Shown here in pieces: positions 8,852 through 16,457 of a DNA stretch of 64,000 nucleotides. The notes under the pieces were generated by a model. The model made no database searches. It was not told the origin of the DNA and saw only the letters and a list, made by a program, of their open reading frames with translations. The position numbers and the translations under genes are program-made. Position 1 is the stretch's first letter. Every line of letters starts with the position of its first letter. The stretch comes from Candidatus Eremiobacter antarcticus (GTDB lineage Bacteria; Vulcanimicrobiota; Vulcanimicrobiia; Eremiobacterales; Eremiobacteraceae): NCBI GenBank assembly GCA_003244105.1, contig QHBK01000006.1:275702-339701 (forward strand). The letters run 5' to 3'.

Positions 8852-9592
8852 GTGCACGGGGGCGAAGGCCGTCGTGCCATGCCCTCTCCCAACGGATCGT
8901 CCGAGCAGCGTTACCCCGGCCGCCTCTTCGTCGTCGAAGGAGTGGACGGCTCTGGGAAGAGCACGCAGATCGCGCTGCTGCACGAATGGCTCAAATCGGA
9001 AGGCTATGCGGTGAAGTTCTCCGAGTGGAACTCCTCGCCGCTCGTCAAGACGACCACCTCGCGCGGCAAGAAGCGCCACCTGCTGACCCCCACGACGTTC
9101 AGCCTCATCCACGCCACCGACTTCGCGGACCGCAGCGAGCACGAGATCGTCCCCTTTCTCAAAGCTGGGGCGATCGTGTTGTGCGACCGCTATGCGTACA
9201 CGGCGTTCGCCCGCGACGTCGCGCGCGGGGTCACGAGACGCTGGGTGCGCTCCTTGTACCGTTTCGCCGCGCCGCCGACCGTGACGTTCTACTTCCGCTT
9301 GCCGCTCGAAGTGGCGCTCAATCGCATCGTCCAGGGAAGGCCCGACCTCAAGTACTACGAGGCCGGCTTGGACATCGGCCTTTCACGGGACCCTTTGGAG
9401 TCGTTCAAACTCTTCCAAGGGCGCATCGTCGAAGAGTACGAGAACATGACGAGTGAATTCAATTTCACCGTGATGGACGCGACGCGCACCATCGAAGACC
9501 AGCAGCGCCAGATGCGCGCCATCGTCAAGAAGCACTTGCCGCGCAGACGGCGGCTCGTCGGGGTCGAGGAGAAAGCCGCGCTCAGCTCGTGA
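8852..9592 (+). CDS. tmk: Thymidylate kinase (first of two adjacent paralogues)
   Basis: P-loop kinase converting dTMP to dTDP. GTG start at 8852 is chosen because AAGGAG lies at 8841-8846 with good spacing. About residue 25 begins RLFVVEGVDGSGKSTQIALLHEWL, an intact Walker A. LCDRYAYTAFARDVARGV is the DRY-containing motif and later ENMTSEFNFTVMDATRTIEDQ is the usual C-terminal helix region. 246 residues is longer than canonical Tmk (~210), with extra sequence after the P-loop (SSPLVKTTTSRGKKRHLLTPTTF) in place of the short TREP loop. It overlaps the next paralogue in a GTGA junction. The divergent lid means another nucleotide kinase activity cannot be excluded. Confidence 0.87.
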   Translation: MHGGEGRRAMPSPNGSSEQRYPGRLFVVEGVDGSGKSTQIALLHEWLKSEGYAVKFSEWNSSPLVKTTTSRGKKRHLLTPTTFSLIHATDFADRSEHEIVPFLKAGAIVLCDRYAYTAFARDVARGVTRRWVRSLYRFAAPPTVTFYFRLPLEVALNRIVQGRPDLKYYEAGLDIGLSRDPLESFKLFQGRIVEEYENMTSEFNFTVMDATRTIEDQQRQMRAIVKKHLPRRRRLVGVEEKAALSS

Positions 9593-10284
9593 AGACGCTG
9601 ACGTTCTACGGCGACCGCCCGACCTATCTGGAGAACGTCGGCGACGTCCGGGGCAAGCTGATCGTCGTCGAAGGACCCGACAAAGTCGGGCGCTCAACGC
9701 AGGTCGCAGAGCTGCGCCGCTGGCTCGAGAGCCGCGGCAGCGCCGTCATTGAGACCGGATTCACCCGCTCGGAACTGGCCGGCAAAGGGATCAAACAGGC
9801 CAAGCAAGGCCACACGCTCGGCTCCAACACGCTGTTCTTGTACTACGCGACCGACTTCGCCGACATCGTCGAAGGGCAGATCATCCCGGGCTTGCGAGCC
9901 GGCTACATCATCCTCGCGGACCGCTACATCTATTCCGCGATCGCTCGCGCGGTCGTGCGAGGAGCCGACCCGCAATGGATCCGCGAGGTGTACGGCTTCG
10001 CTCCGGTGCCCGATGCGGTGCTGTATCTGAAGATCAGCGTCAGCGGGCTGATCGAACGCACCATCAACGCGGGCAAGGGCTTCAACTACTGGGAGTCAGG
10101 CATGGACCTGCGCTTGGGAAACGACATGTTCGACTCGTTCAAGGAGTATCAAGCGCGCATCTTGCGTCAGTTCGACAGCATGGTGACCGAGTACGGATTT
10201 CAGACGATCGATGCTAGCCGCCCGGCCGATGAGGTAGGCGATGATCTGCGAGCAGCGATCGACCGCATTCTCGTCCTTGCGTGA
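9589..10284 (+). CDS. Thymidylate-kinase-like paralogue with Arg in the P-loop
   Basis: 231 residues, clearly related to the upstream gene: LKYYEAGLDIGLSRDPLESF there aligns with NYWESGMDLRLGNDMFDSF here, and the DRY segment (LADRYIYSAIARAVVRGAD) is retained. The Walker A, however, reads E28-GPDKVG-R35-S36-T37 in place of EGxDGxGKST: the catalytic/phosphate-binding Lys is Arg and the preceding SG is KV. That could leave a weak kinase, a different donor preference, or a regulatory partner that heterodimerises with the first copy. A ~20-residue N-terminal extension (TFYGDRPTYLENVG) precedes the P-loop. It starts inside the stop of the first copy and overlaps the DUF72 gene by four bases. Confidence 0.85.
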   Translation: MKTLTFYGDRPTYLENVGDVRGKLIVVEGPDKVGRSTQVAELRRWLESRGSAVIETGFTRSELAGKGIKQAKQGHTLGSNTLFLYYATDFADIVEGQIIPGLRAGYIILADRYIYSAIARAVVRGADPQWIREVYGFAPVPDAVLYLKISVSGLIERTINAGKGFNYWESGMDLRLGNDMFDSFKEYQARILRQFDSMVTEYGFQTIDASRPADEVGDDLRAAIDRILVLA

Positions 10285-11099
10285 CCGCGCGTCTGTGGTT
10301 TGGCGTTTCAAGCTGGAACTTCAAGGACTGGATCGGCCCTTTCTATGCGCCCGGCACCAAACCGCCAGACATGCTGGCCGACTATGCCCGCGTTTTTCCG
10401 ACCGTTGAGGTCGATTCGTCCTTCTACGGCATTCCTCGCCAGACGACGATCGAGAAGTGGCGTCAGCGCGTGGGAAGCAGCTTTCGCTTCTCAGTAAAGA
10501 CGCCGTCGGCCGTCACGCACGAGCGCCGCTTCGTCGGCGCGGGCAAGCTGTTCTCGATCTTCTTGGAGCGCGTCAAGCTGTTCGGAGATAAACTCGGGCC
10601 AGTGCTGATCCAATGCCCCCCGGATTTCGCGCCCACGGCCGAAAACCGCCTTGCGCTCTTCGAGTTCTTGGAGACGGAGCTGCCGGCAGGCGTACGCGTG
10701 GCGCTCGAGTTGCGCGACACGCGCTGGTATGACGACGAGCTGTTCTCACAGTCGAAGCGAGTTGGTTGCACATTGGCGCTCACGGAAGGCGGCCATGCGG
10801 ACGTCGCGCATGCCGCGCGCATCGCCGGCCGGCTCGCGAGCGACGCGCCTGCCGATTTCGCATACGTCCGCTGGCTTGGAACCCAGACCTTCGAGCGCTA
10901 CGACCGAGTGCAGGCCGACCGCAGCGCGTCGCTGGACGCATGGGAGCGCATGCTGCGGCCGTTGCAAGATAGACTCGACGACATCTTCGCTTACGCGAGC
11001 AACGATTACCAGGGCTACGCTCCCGGGACCGCACGCGCGATGCTGGCGCGTCTCGGACAGCCGCTGCCCGCTGAGACGGCGCAGCCGCGCCTGCTGTGA
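10281..11099 (+). CDS. DUF72 (YecE-like) TIM-barrel protein
   Basis: 272 residues of the DUF72 family, a TIM-barrel protein of unknown biochemical role. Diagnostic segments: LWFGVSSWNFKDWIGPFYAPGTKP, VFPTVEVDSSFYGIPRQTTIEKW, FRFSVKTPSAVTHERRF, then LIQCPPDFAPT, ALELRDTRWYDDELF, and near the end DIFAYASNDYQGYAPGTARAML. GTG start at 10281 overlaps the upstream stop (GTGA), and its own TGA overlaps the GTG of the FAD protein, so it is the third gene of a four-gene operon. No function is assigned. Confidence 0.9.
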   Translation: MTARLWFGVSSWNFKDWIGPFYAPGTKPPDMLADYARVFPTVEVDSSFYGIPRQTTIEKWRQRVGSSFRFSVKTPSAVTHERRFVGAGKLFSIFLERVKLFGDKLGPVLIQCPPDFAPTAENRLALFEFLETELPAGVRVALELRDTRWYDDELFSQSKRVGCTLALTEGGHADVAHAARIAGRLASDAPADFAYVRWLGTQTFERYDRVQADRSASLDAWERMLRPLQDRLDDIFAYASNDYQGYAPGTARAMLARLGQPLPAETAQPRLL

Positions 11100-11656
11100 G
11101 CGAACAACGATACGCGGTCATCATCGCCGGCGGCGGCACGGCCGGACTTTCGTGCGCGCTGTTCTTGGCGCGTGCGGACGTGACGGTCGCGGTCTTCGAC
11201 ACCGAGCGGTCGAGCCTGCGGCGCGTGTCGCGTCTCAACAACTATCTGGGTTTTCCCGAGGGCATATCCGGCAACGACTTGCTGGACCTATCCCGCCGGC
11301 AGGCCGAGCGCTTTGGCGCGCATGTGTACGCGTCGAACATCGAAACGGCGCAAAGACGTGACGGCCGCTTTGTCGTGACGACGGCCGAGGGCATCTGCAG
11401 CAGTGATTACTTGGTGATCGCTTCCAACAAGCGGACAGACTTGGCAACCGGCCTGGGGTTGCCGTTGGGAGGTTTCGGATCCAAGTTCGTGAGCGTGGAC
11501 GCTGAGGGGAAAACAGCAGTCGAGAATTGCTATGCGGCCGGACGCATCACGGGCTTGCCCAGCCAAGCCGTCATCTCAGCCGGCGACGGCGCCAAGGCGG
11601 CCATCGCCCTCATCCAAAAGATCCGAGGCGAGTACTACGTGGACCACGACACATAA
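11096..11656 (+). CDS. Miniature FAD-binding protein related to thioredoxin reductase
   Basis: 186 residues. The N-terminus YAVIIAGGGTAGLSCALFLARADVTVAVFDTE is a dinucleotide-binding Rossmann motif; RVSRLNNYLGFPEGISGNDLLDLSRRQAERFGA is strongly thioredoxin-reductase-like; the C-terminus KTAVENCYAAGRITGLPSQAVISAGDGAKAAIA is the second FAD motif. The whole NADPH domain and the CxxC active site of a normal ~320-residue TrxR are absent, so this is just the FAD half. It might accept electrons from another protein, or bind FAD without catalysis. The start is GTG at 11096, overlapping the DUF72 stop. Last gene of the tmk operon. Confidence 0.85.
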   Translation: MSEQRYAVIIAGGGTAGLSCALFLARADVTVAVFDTERSSLRRVSRLNNYLGFPEGISGNDLLDLSRRQAERFGAHVYASNIETAQRRDGRFVVTTAEGICSSDYLVIASNKRTDLATGLGLPLGGFGSKFVSVDAEGKTAVENCYAAGRITGLPSQAVISAGDGAKAAIALIQKIRGEYYVDHDT

Positions 11657-11777
11657 GCGAGCGATCGTCCCACTCGGGCCCGGCTAACGTGTCGAATGGC
11701 ACACCCGCCGTAATCCAGGCAGCTTAAGAGCCCGTATGATATGATGAAGGCGTTGAAAAAGACGCTCAGGAGATCGC

Positions 11778-12275
11778 ATGAACCGCCGAACCATGCTCAC
11801 CGGAACTGCAGCCGCTGCTGCGGTGCTGATAGCGGGAAAAGATATGTTTTTCAAAACCAAGGCCGAAGCTAAGGCCTCCAAACACTTCGAAGTCGAACAC
11901 ACTGACGCGGAATGGCGCGCGCGCCTGGCGCCCGAGCAGTTCAACGTGCTGCGGCGAGAGGGCACCGAGGCTCCCAGCAGCAGTGCTTTGGAGAACGAGC
12001 ATCGCAAGGGAACGTACCTGTGCGCGGGCTGTGAACTTGCGCTGTACTCTTCTGACACAAAGTTCGAGAGCGGCACCGGTTGGCCCAGTTTTTGGGCCCC
12101 GCTGCCCAACGCGGTGGAGACATCCACCGATTTCAAACTGATCGCTCCGCGCACGGAAGTGCACTGCCGGCGCTGCGGCGGACATTTGGGTCACGTCTTT
12201 GACGACGGCCCGAAGCCGACCGGATTGCGCTACTGCATGAACGGCGTCGCCTTGGAGTTCAAGCCGAAAGCCTGA
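11778..12275 (+). CDS. msrB: Peptide-methionine (R)-S-oxide reductase, exported form
   Basis: Reduces R-methionine sulfoxide in proteins. 165 residues: an N-terminal Tat-like leader (MNRRTMLTGTAAAAAVLIAG) of about 20-30 residues, then the MsrB domain beginning EWRARLAPEQFNVLRREGTE. Zinc ligands are C-AG-C (TYLCAGCELALYSS) and C-RR-C (HCRRCGGHLGHVFDDG); FESGTGWPSFW and the catalytic Cys in GLRYCMNGVALEF are present. CAGGAG lies at 11769-11774 ahead of the ATG. The 120-nt upstream gap contains a TATGATATGATG stretch near 11736-11747 that may be a -10 region. The leader implies a periplasmic repair role, with an unknown electron donor. Confidence 0.93.
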   Translation: MNRRTMLTGTAAAAAVLIAGKDMFFKTKAEAKASKHFEVEHTDAEWRARLAPEQFNVLRREGTEAPSSSALENEHRKGTYLCAGCELALYSSDTKFESGTGWPSFWAPLPNAVETSTDFKLIAPRTEVHCRRCGGHLGHVFDDGPKPTGLRYCMNGVALEFKPKA

Positions 12276-12314
12276 CCGCGAAAGCGGCATGAAGCGGGTG
12301 GCGGTTGTCCGAAA

Positions 12315-12671
12315 ATGACGGACATGCCGACACATCTGCTCCTGCTCGTGCGCCGGTTCAACGAAGCTGCGGGCCTATATTCCTTGGCTCGCCTTGAACT
12401 CGCCATGCGCAACCCGCAAGCGCCCTTGGCCCCGCTTCTGCCGCGCCTGGGAACGCGCGGTTTGAACGCCGCCTCGAGACCGCTTGCATGGACGGATGCA
12501 GGCAAGCGCGTCTTGGCCATTCACCGCTATCGCCGCAATGCCCAAACGGGCCGCGTTCAAATCGCCCGTGATGCGGCATGGCTGTCGTTCCAGCGTACGG
12601 TGGATTCGCTGATGCAGATCACTCGCAGCATCGAAACGCTGCGCCGGCGACGCGGTGAGAAGAGCCGCTAG
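12315..12671 (+). CDS. Small basic hypothetical protein
   Basis: 118 residues, Arg- and Leu-rich, with no family I recognise. ATG at 12315; a second ATG at 12324 is equally possible. The middle contains ARLELAMRNPQAPLAPLLPRLG and the end a probable helix (FQRTVDSLMQITRSIETLRRRRG). It ends 7 nt before the downstream hydroxyacyl-CoA dehydrogenase, so it may be co-transcribed with it. No membrane segment or metal motif is visible. An overlapping reverse-strand frame exists, so this call rests only on position and spacing. Confidence 0.45.
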   Translation: MTDMPTHLLLLVRRFNEAAGLYSLARLELAMRNPQAPLAPLLPRLGTRGLNAASRPLAWTDAGKRVLAIHRYRRNAQTGRVQIARDAAWLSFQRTVDSLMQITRSIETLRRRRGEKSR

Positions 12672-12678
12672 GAAGCAT

Positions 12679-13544
12679 ATGCCGCACGATGTGGTCGCGG
12701 TCGTCGGTTCCGGCGTCATGGGCAACGGGATCGCCCACAGTTTAGCGGCCGGCGGATTCACAACGGTTCTGATCGACGCCGTTCCGCAAGCGTTGGAACG
12801 CGCGCGCGCTACCATCGAGGCGAATCTCGCCGAGGGCGTCCGGCGCGGCAAGCTCCAGGCCAGTGAAGCGCTCGCCATCGGTGCGCGCATCTCGACGTCC
12901 GTGGATATGGCCGCCGCGCGTGAGGCGCAGCTGGTCATCGAAGCGGTGCCGGAAGAGATGCAGCTGAAACACGCCGTGTTCCGCAAACTGGAAGGCGTGT
13001 GCTCGGCTGACGCCGTGTTCGCCACCAACACATCGGCGCTCTCGATCACGGAGATCGCCGCAGCCGTTGGGAATCCCGCGCGCGTGCTGGGCATGCACTA
13101 CTTCAACCCGGCGCACATCATGAAGCTGATCGAGGTCGTGCGCGGCTTGCAGACAGGCGAGACTGCGGTGGCCATGGCGCTGGCCGTGGCGCAGCGCTGC
13201 GGCAAAGAAACCGTTGTGATCAACGAGGCGCCTGGATTTGCTACCAGCCGCATCAATGCCATGATCGGCAACGAGGCCTTCTACATGTTGATGGAGGGCG
13301 TGGCTTCCGCCCGCGACATCGACAAGGCCTTGAAGCTTGGACTCAACCACCCGATGGGTCCCTTCGAGAGATGATCGACATGGTCGGCTTGGACACGCGT
13401 CTGGCAGTGCTCGAGCATCTGCACGCCACGCTCGGTGAGAAGTTCAGGCCTTGTCCGCTGCTCCTCAAGTACGTCAAGGCGGGCCGGCTGGGCCGCAAAG
13501 TCGGCCGCGGCGTCTACGAGTATCCGGAATCAGCGCGTCGCTGA
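12679..13544 (+). pseudogene. 3-hydroxyacyl-CoA dehydrogenase with a frameshift near the C-terminus
   Basis: NAD-dependent 3-hydroxybutyryl/acyl-CoA dehydrogenase. From ATG at 12679 the frame gives the NAD fold (VVAVVGSGVMGNGIAHSLAAGGF), EAVPEEMQLKHAVFRKLE, FATNTSALSIT, the catalytic region MHYFNPAHIMKLIEVVRG and GFATSRINAMIGNEAFYML, and ends NHPMGPFER-stop at 13372-13374. The next frame, from ATG at 13371, encodes the missing tail: MIDMVGLDTRLAVLEHLH ... KAGRLGRKVGRGVYEYP, ending at 13544. Family proteins read GPFEL/M-x-DxVGLDT, so two extra bases (or one lost) near 13369-13370 explain the break. Corrected length would be ~287 residues. It may be a real lesion or an assembly error. It overlaps the convergent paaX-like gene by 15 nt. 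Confidence 0.88.
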
Positions 13545-14420
13545 GGCGAAGAAGCGTTCGGCTGCGGGCGCGAGCATGCCATGGTAATCGTTGAAGAGCC
13601 GCCGAGCGACGGTCCCCGGCCAACCGCTGGGCAACAGCGCGTGGGGCAAGTCCGGATCGATGAAGGGGAATCTTCGAAAGTCGTGCGTCAGCGCAAAACG
13701 CAAAGCAAACGCGTGGGCGTCTTTTAGACGCCCACGTTGGTGAAGGCGTGCGGCCCGGCGGCACAGCGGCCGGTAGTGCTCGATGAAGCGGCGGTACTCT
13801 TGTGCGATGCGGGGCAGATCCCAGCATTGCTCGACCACGTCATGGTCCGAACCGCTCGCGGTGCGCGCGTGAAACGTGCGAGCGAACTGCGCCGCGCCTT
13901 GAGTTTGCAGTAGTCGCTCGACGTCGTCTGCGACCGCGCGCGCAGCGATGTGAACGCCGCCGCCCATCGAGCCGAAGCCGAGGAACGCGAGCCGCTTGCG
14001 GATGCGATCGCGCTTGGTGCGCTCACCTTCGGGTATGGAATAGGTGAGCATGAACCACTGCCCGTCCCAGACTTCGCCGTCCGCTCGGTAGATGCGGCGG
14101 GTGCCTTCCTCGATGAGCGTCTGTCCCCGCGCGGAGAGGGCGTAATGCGAACGGTTGGCGCTTTTGCGCACGACCAGCCAACGCTCGCGCGCCAAGCGAG
14201 CCACCGCGGATCGGACGGCCACGGCGGTGATCCCGAGCACATCAGCTATGCGGACCAGACTCCCGAGCCAAACGTCCTGGCGGTGGGGAAATGCGTAGTC
14301 GCCGTAGAGCGTGAAGAGCATGGAGCGAGGCCGCAGTGGGGCCATGCTGGCAAACGGGCGGCCGGCCTTTGGCCGTTGCGCGACGCGGCGAGATTTGCTA
14401 AGATGTTGTGGCATATTCAT
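13530..14420 (-). CDS. PaaX-family transcriptional regulator
   Basis: 296-residue repressor-type protein of the PaaX family. After ~30 basic residues comes RPRSMLFTLYGDYAFP, the typical PaaX beginning, then a winged helix (LVRIADVLGITAVAVRSAVARLARERWLVV, SHYALSARG), the central domain DGQWFMLTYSIPEGERTKRDRIRKRLAFLGFG, and the C-terminal PaaX_C region with LTHDFRRFPFIDPDLP-ALLPSGWPG. PaaX proteins sense aryl-CoA thioesters and repress aromatic catabolism. Here the gene is divergent from a BoxB-like oxygenase, which is the likely target. Start is ambiguous: ATG at 14420, or a Met just ahead of RPRSML. Confidence 0.92.
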   Translation of the reverse strand: MNMPQHLSKSRRVAQRPKAGRPFASMAPLRPRSMLFTLYGDYAFPHRQDVWLGSLVRIADVLGITAVAVRSAVARLARERWLVVRKSANRSHYALSARGQTLIEEGTRRIYRADGEVWDGQWFMLTYSIPEGERTKRDRIRKRLAFLGFGSMGGGVHIAARAVADDVERLLQTQGAAQFARTFHARTASGSDHDVVEQCWDLPRIAQEYRRFIEHYRPLCRRAARLHQRGRLKDAHAFALRFALTHDFRRFPFIDPDLPHALLPSGWPGTVARRLFNDYHGMLAPAAERFFASATR

Positions 14421-14465
14421 CGCGACCGTGCGGATTATACCACAAACTGACGGGGGCTGCTATAG
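14421..14465. promoter_or_regulatory. Divergent promoter region between paaX-like and boxB-like genes
   Basis: 45 bp separate the two divergent starts. On the minus strand a perfect TATAAT lies at 14434-14439, only ~14 nt before the regulator's ATG, implying a very short leader. On the plus strand GGGGG at 14452-14456 may serve as ribosome site for the oxygenase. Any PaaX operator must overlap this short stretch or the coding ends; I cannot define its exact sequence. Confidence 0.45.
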
Positions 14466-15578
14466 ATGGCGCGCATCAAGACCTTTGACGACTGGGTCGA
14501 AATCCTGCGGATGTGGCAGAAAGACATCGACGTCGATCCGGAGATCTTCAAGCGGCTGCTCGGAGACTACACGCTCGAGGCCAAGTACGGCGATCTGCAC
14601 AGCGACGAGATCGAATTCGGCGAGTTCGCGGGGCAGCGCAAATGGGATAAAATCATGGACATCCCGGATCAGCGCATGCGCGACGCCGTGCTCAACATGA
14701 TCATTTATCAAGGCGACACAGAATTCGCCTCAAACGAGCAGCAGCGCATGCTCTTGCACAACGCCCCCAGCGAATATGACCTCTACTCCATCGCTCGAGT
14801 GTTCATCGAAGAGACGCGGCACGGCTACCAGATGTGCCACCTGCTCGTGAATCACTTCGGCAACGACGGCCGGATCGAAGCCGAGAAGATGCTGACGCGG
14901 CGCGCGGACGCGGGCACACGGCTGCTCAACGCCTTCAACACGCCGGTCACGCACTGGATGGATCTCTTCGCGTATCAGAATTACATGGACCGCGACGGCA
15001 AGTTCCAGCTGCAGATGCTCTCGCACAGCGGATTCGCGCCGCTCTCTCGCAGCATGGGCCCCATGTTGCGGGAGGAATCGTTTCACTTGGGCACGGGTGT
15101 GACCGGTCTGAAGCGCGTGGCCAAAGCCAACATCGTGCCGGTGAAGATCCAGCAGAAGTATCACAACAAGTGGCTGTCGGGATCGTTGGACTTGTTCGGC
15201 AACGACCATTCGTCGAGCGCCACCTGGGCCTACATCTGGGGCATCAAGGGACGGCCGGAAGAAGACAAGGAGCAGACCGATGCCGACAAGGAGCTGCTCA
15301 ACGACCACGCCCGCCAGCAGTATTACAGTGAAGTCTCCAAGCTGGTGCAGCAACTGAACGCCTCGATTCCGGGGGATGAGAAGCTGTACGTCCCCGACAT
15401 CCGCTTCAACCGGCACATCGGCGAGTTCGCCGGCAAACCGTATGGCGTTGACGGATGCCTCATGGACCGCGACCTGTACGAAGAGCATCTGCGCGCAGTG
15501 CTGCCGAACGAAGACGATGAAGCAGCGCTCGCCGAGATCTTCAAGCGCGAGGACTGGCTCGCTCCCAAAGCGGCCTGA
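14466..15578 (+). CDS. BoxB-like diiron oxygenase (benzoyl-CoA/phenylacetyl-CoA epoxidase family)
   Basis: 370-residue ferritin-like diiron protein. It resembles BoxB, the catalytic subunit of benzoyl-CoA 2,3-epoxidase: YQGDTEFASNEQQRML (Glu86), FIEETRHGYQMCHLLVNHFG (Glu116-x-x-His119), LFAYQNYMDRDGKFQLQMLS, and MLREESFHLGTG (Glu204-x-x-His207), with DIRFNRHIGEFAG near the end matching BoxB's tail. It is ~100 residues shorter than BoxB (~470), lacking most of the N-terminal region. No BoxA reductase or BoxC ring-cleavage enzyme is in the window, so its substrate may differ from benzoyl-CoA. It sits in an apparent operon with an enoyl-CoA hydratase 32 nt downstream and is divergent from the PaaX-like regulator. 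Confidence 0.85.
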   Translation: MARIKTFDDWVEILRMWQKDIDVDPEIFKRLLGDYTLEAKYGDLHSDEIEFGEFAGQRKWDKIMDIPDQRMRDAVLNMIIYQGDTEFASNEQQRMLLHNAPSEYDLYSIARVFIEETRHGYQMCHLLVNHFGNDGRIEAEKMLTRRADAGTRLLNAFNTPVTHWMDLFAYQNYMDRDGKFQLQMLSHSGFAPLSRSMGPMLREESFHLGTGVTGLKRVAKANIVPVKIQQKYHNKWLSGSLDLFGNDHSSSATWAYIWGIKGRPEEDKEQTDADKELLNDHARQQYYSEVSKLVQQLNASIPGDEKLYVPDIRFNRHIGEFAGKPYGVDGCLMDRDLYEEHLRAVLPNEDDEAALAEIFKREDWLAPKAA

Positions 15579-15610
15579 ACAGCAACCAACAGCATAAGGA
15601 GACGTCCGGC

Positions 15611-16447
15611 ATGGCGATCAAAGCGGAAGAGGCACAGACGAAAAGCATCGACGGCAAGAAGCTCGTCAGCTATGGGAACGAAGGCGAGCACATCGCGCTC
15701 ATCACGATGGACGATCCGCCGGCCAACACCTACACCCATGAGATGATGCGCCAGCTCGACGAAGCCATCCTGACGGCTCGGTTCGATACCTCGGTGCAGG
15801 TCATCGTGCTCACCGGCGCGGGCGACAAGTTCTTCTGCGCAGGCGCGAACATCGGCATGCTGCAGAAAGTCGATCCGACCTTCAAATATTATTTCTGCTT
15901 GCACGCCAACGAGACGCTGACACGCTTCGAGCAGACGCCCAAGCTCGTTATCGCCGCGTTGAACGGCCACACGGTCGGCGGTGGGCTCGAGATCGCCATG
16001 GCATGCGACATCCGCTTGGCGCGGCGCAACGCCGGCAAGATCGGGCTGCCGGAAGTCGCGTTGGGGGTACTGCCGGGGACCGGCGGCACCCAGCGCATGA
16101 CGAGGATGTTGGGCAGGTCGAAAGCGATCGAGCTGATGGTCACCGGGCGCACCTTCTCATTCGAAGAAGCGCAAGAGATCGGCCTCGTCAACGATATCCT
16201 CGACGGGGATGCGCCCGCCTTTCTGCAAGAAGTCTTCAGCTACGCCAGGCAGTTCACGACGCCGAACAAGGCCGCCAAAGCGGTGGGCAACATCAAGCGG
16301 TCGGTCGTGTCCGGCGGGGAAGTGCCTTTCTCCGAGTCGCTCGCGATCGAGCGGGAGCTGCAGCAGCTGCTGTTCCAAAGCAAAGATGCCAAAGAAGGCC
16401 TGGACGCTTACGTCAACAAGCGCATGGCCAAGTTCACCGCTGAATAG
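15611..16447 (+). CDS. Enoyl-CoA hydratase/isomerase family protein
   Basis: 278-residue crotonase-fold protein, preceded by AAGGAG around 15597-15602. Crotonase marks: FCAGANIGMLQ (oxyanion hole), KLVIAALNGHTVGGGLEIAMACDIRLA (second oxyanion Gly) and IGLPEVALGVLPGTGGTQRM with the catalytic Glu. The first ~25 residues (EEAQTKSIDGKKLVSYGNEGEH) are a non-standard extension. Placed directly after the BoxB-like oxygenase, it may hydrate or open the epoxide/oxepin product or carry out later beta-oxidation steps; this is inference. BoxC-type ring-cleaving enzymes are about 550 residues, so this is not BoxC. Confidence 0.92.
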   Translation: MAIKAEEAQTKSIDGKKLVSYGNEGEHIALITMDDPPANTYTHEMMRQLDEAILTARFDTSVQVIVLTGAGDKFFCAGANIGMLQKVDPTFKYYFCLHANETLTRFEQTPKLVIAALNGHTVGGGLEIAMACDIRLARRNAGKIGLPEVALGVLPGTGGTQRMTRMLGRSKAIELMVTGRTFSFEEAQEIGLVNDILDGDAPAFLQEVFSYARQFTTPNKAAKAVGNIKRSVVSGGEVPFSESLAIERELQQLLFQSKDAKEGLDAYVNKRMAKFTAE

Positions 16448-16457
16448 GCGAGGCGCA

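Noticed and set aside
13372..13374. TGA in the hydroxyacyl-CoA dehydrogenase as a second selenocysteine codon
   Set aside because: The reading frame after this TGA is not family-like; the conserved tail is in another frame, so it is a frameshift.
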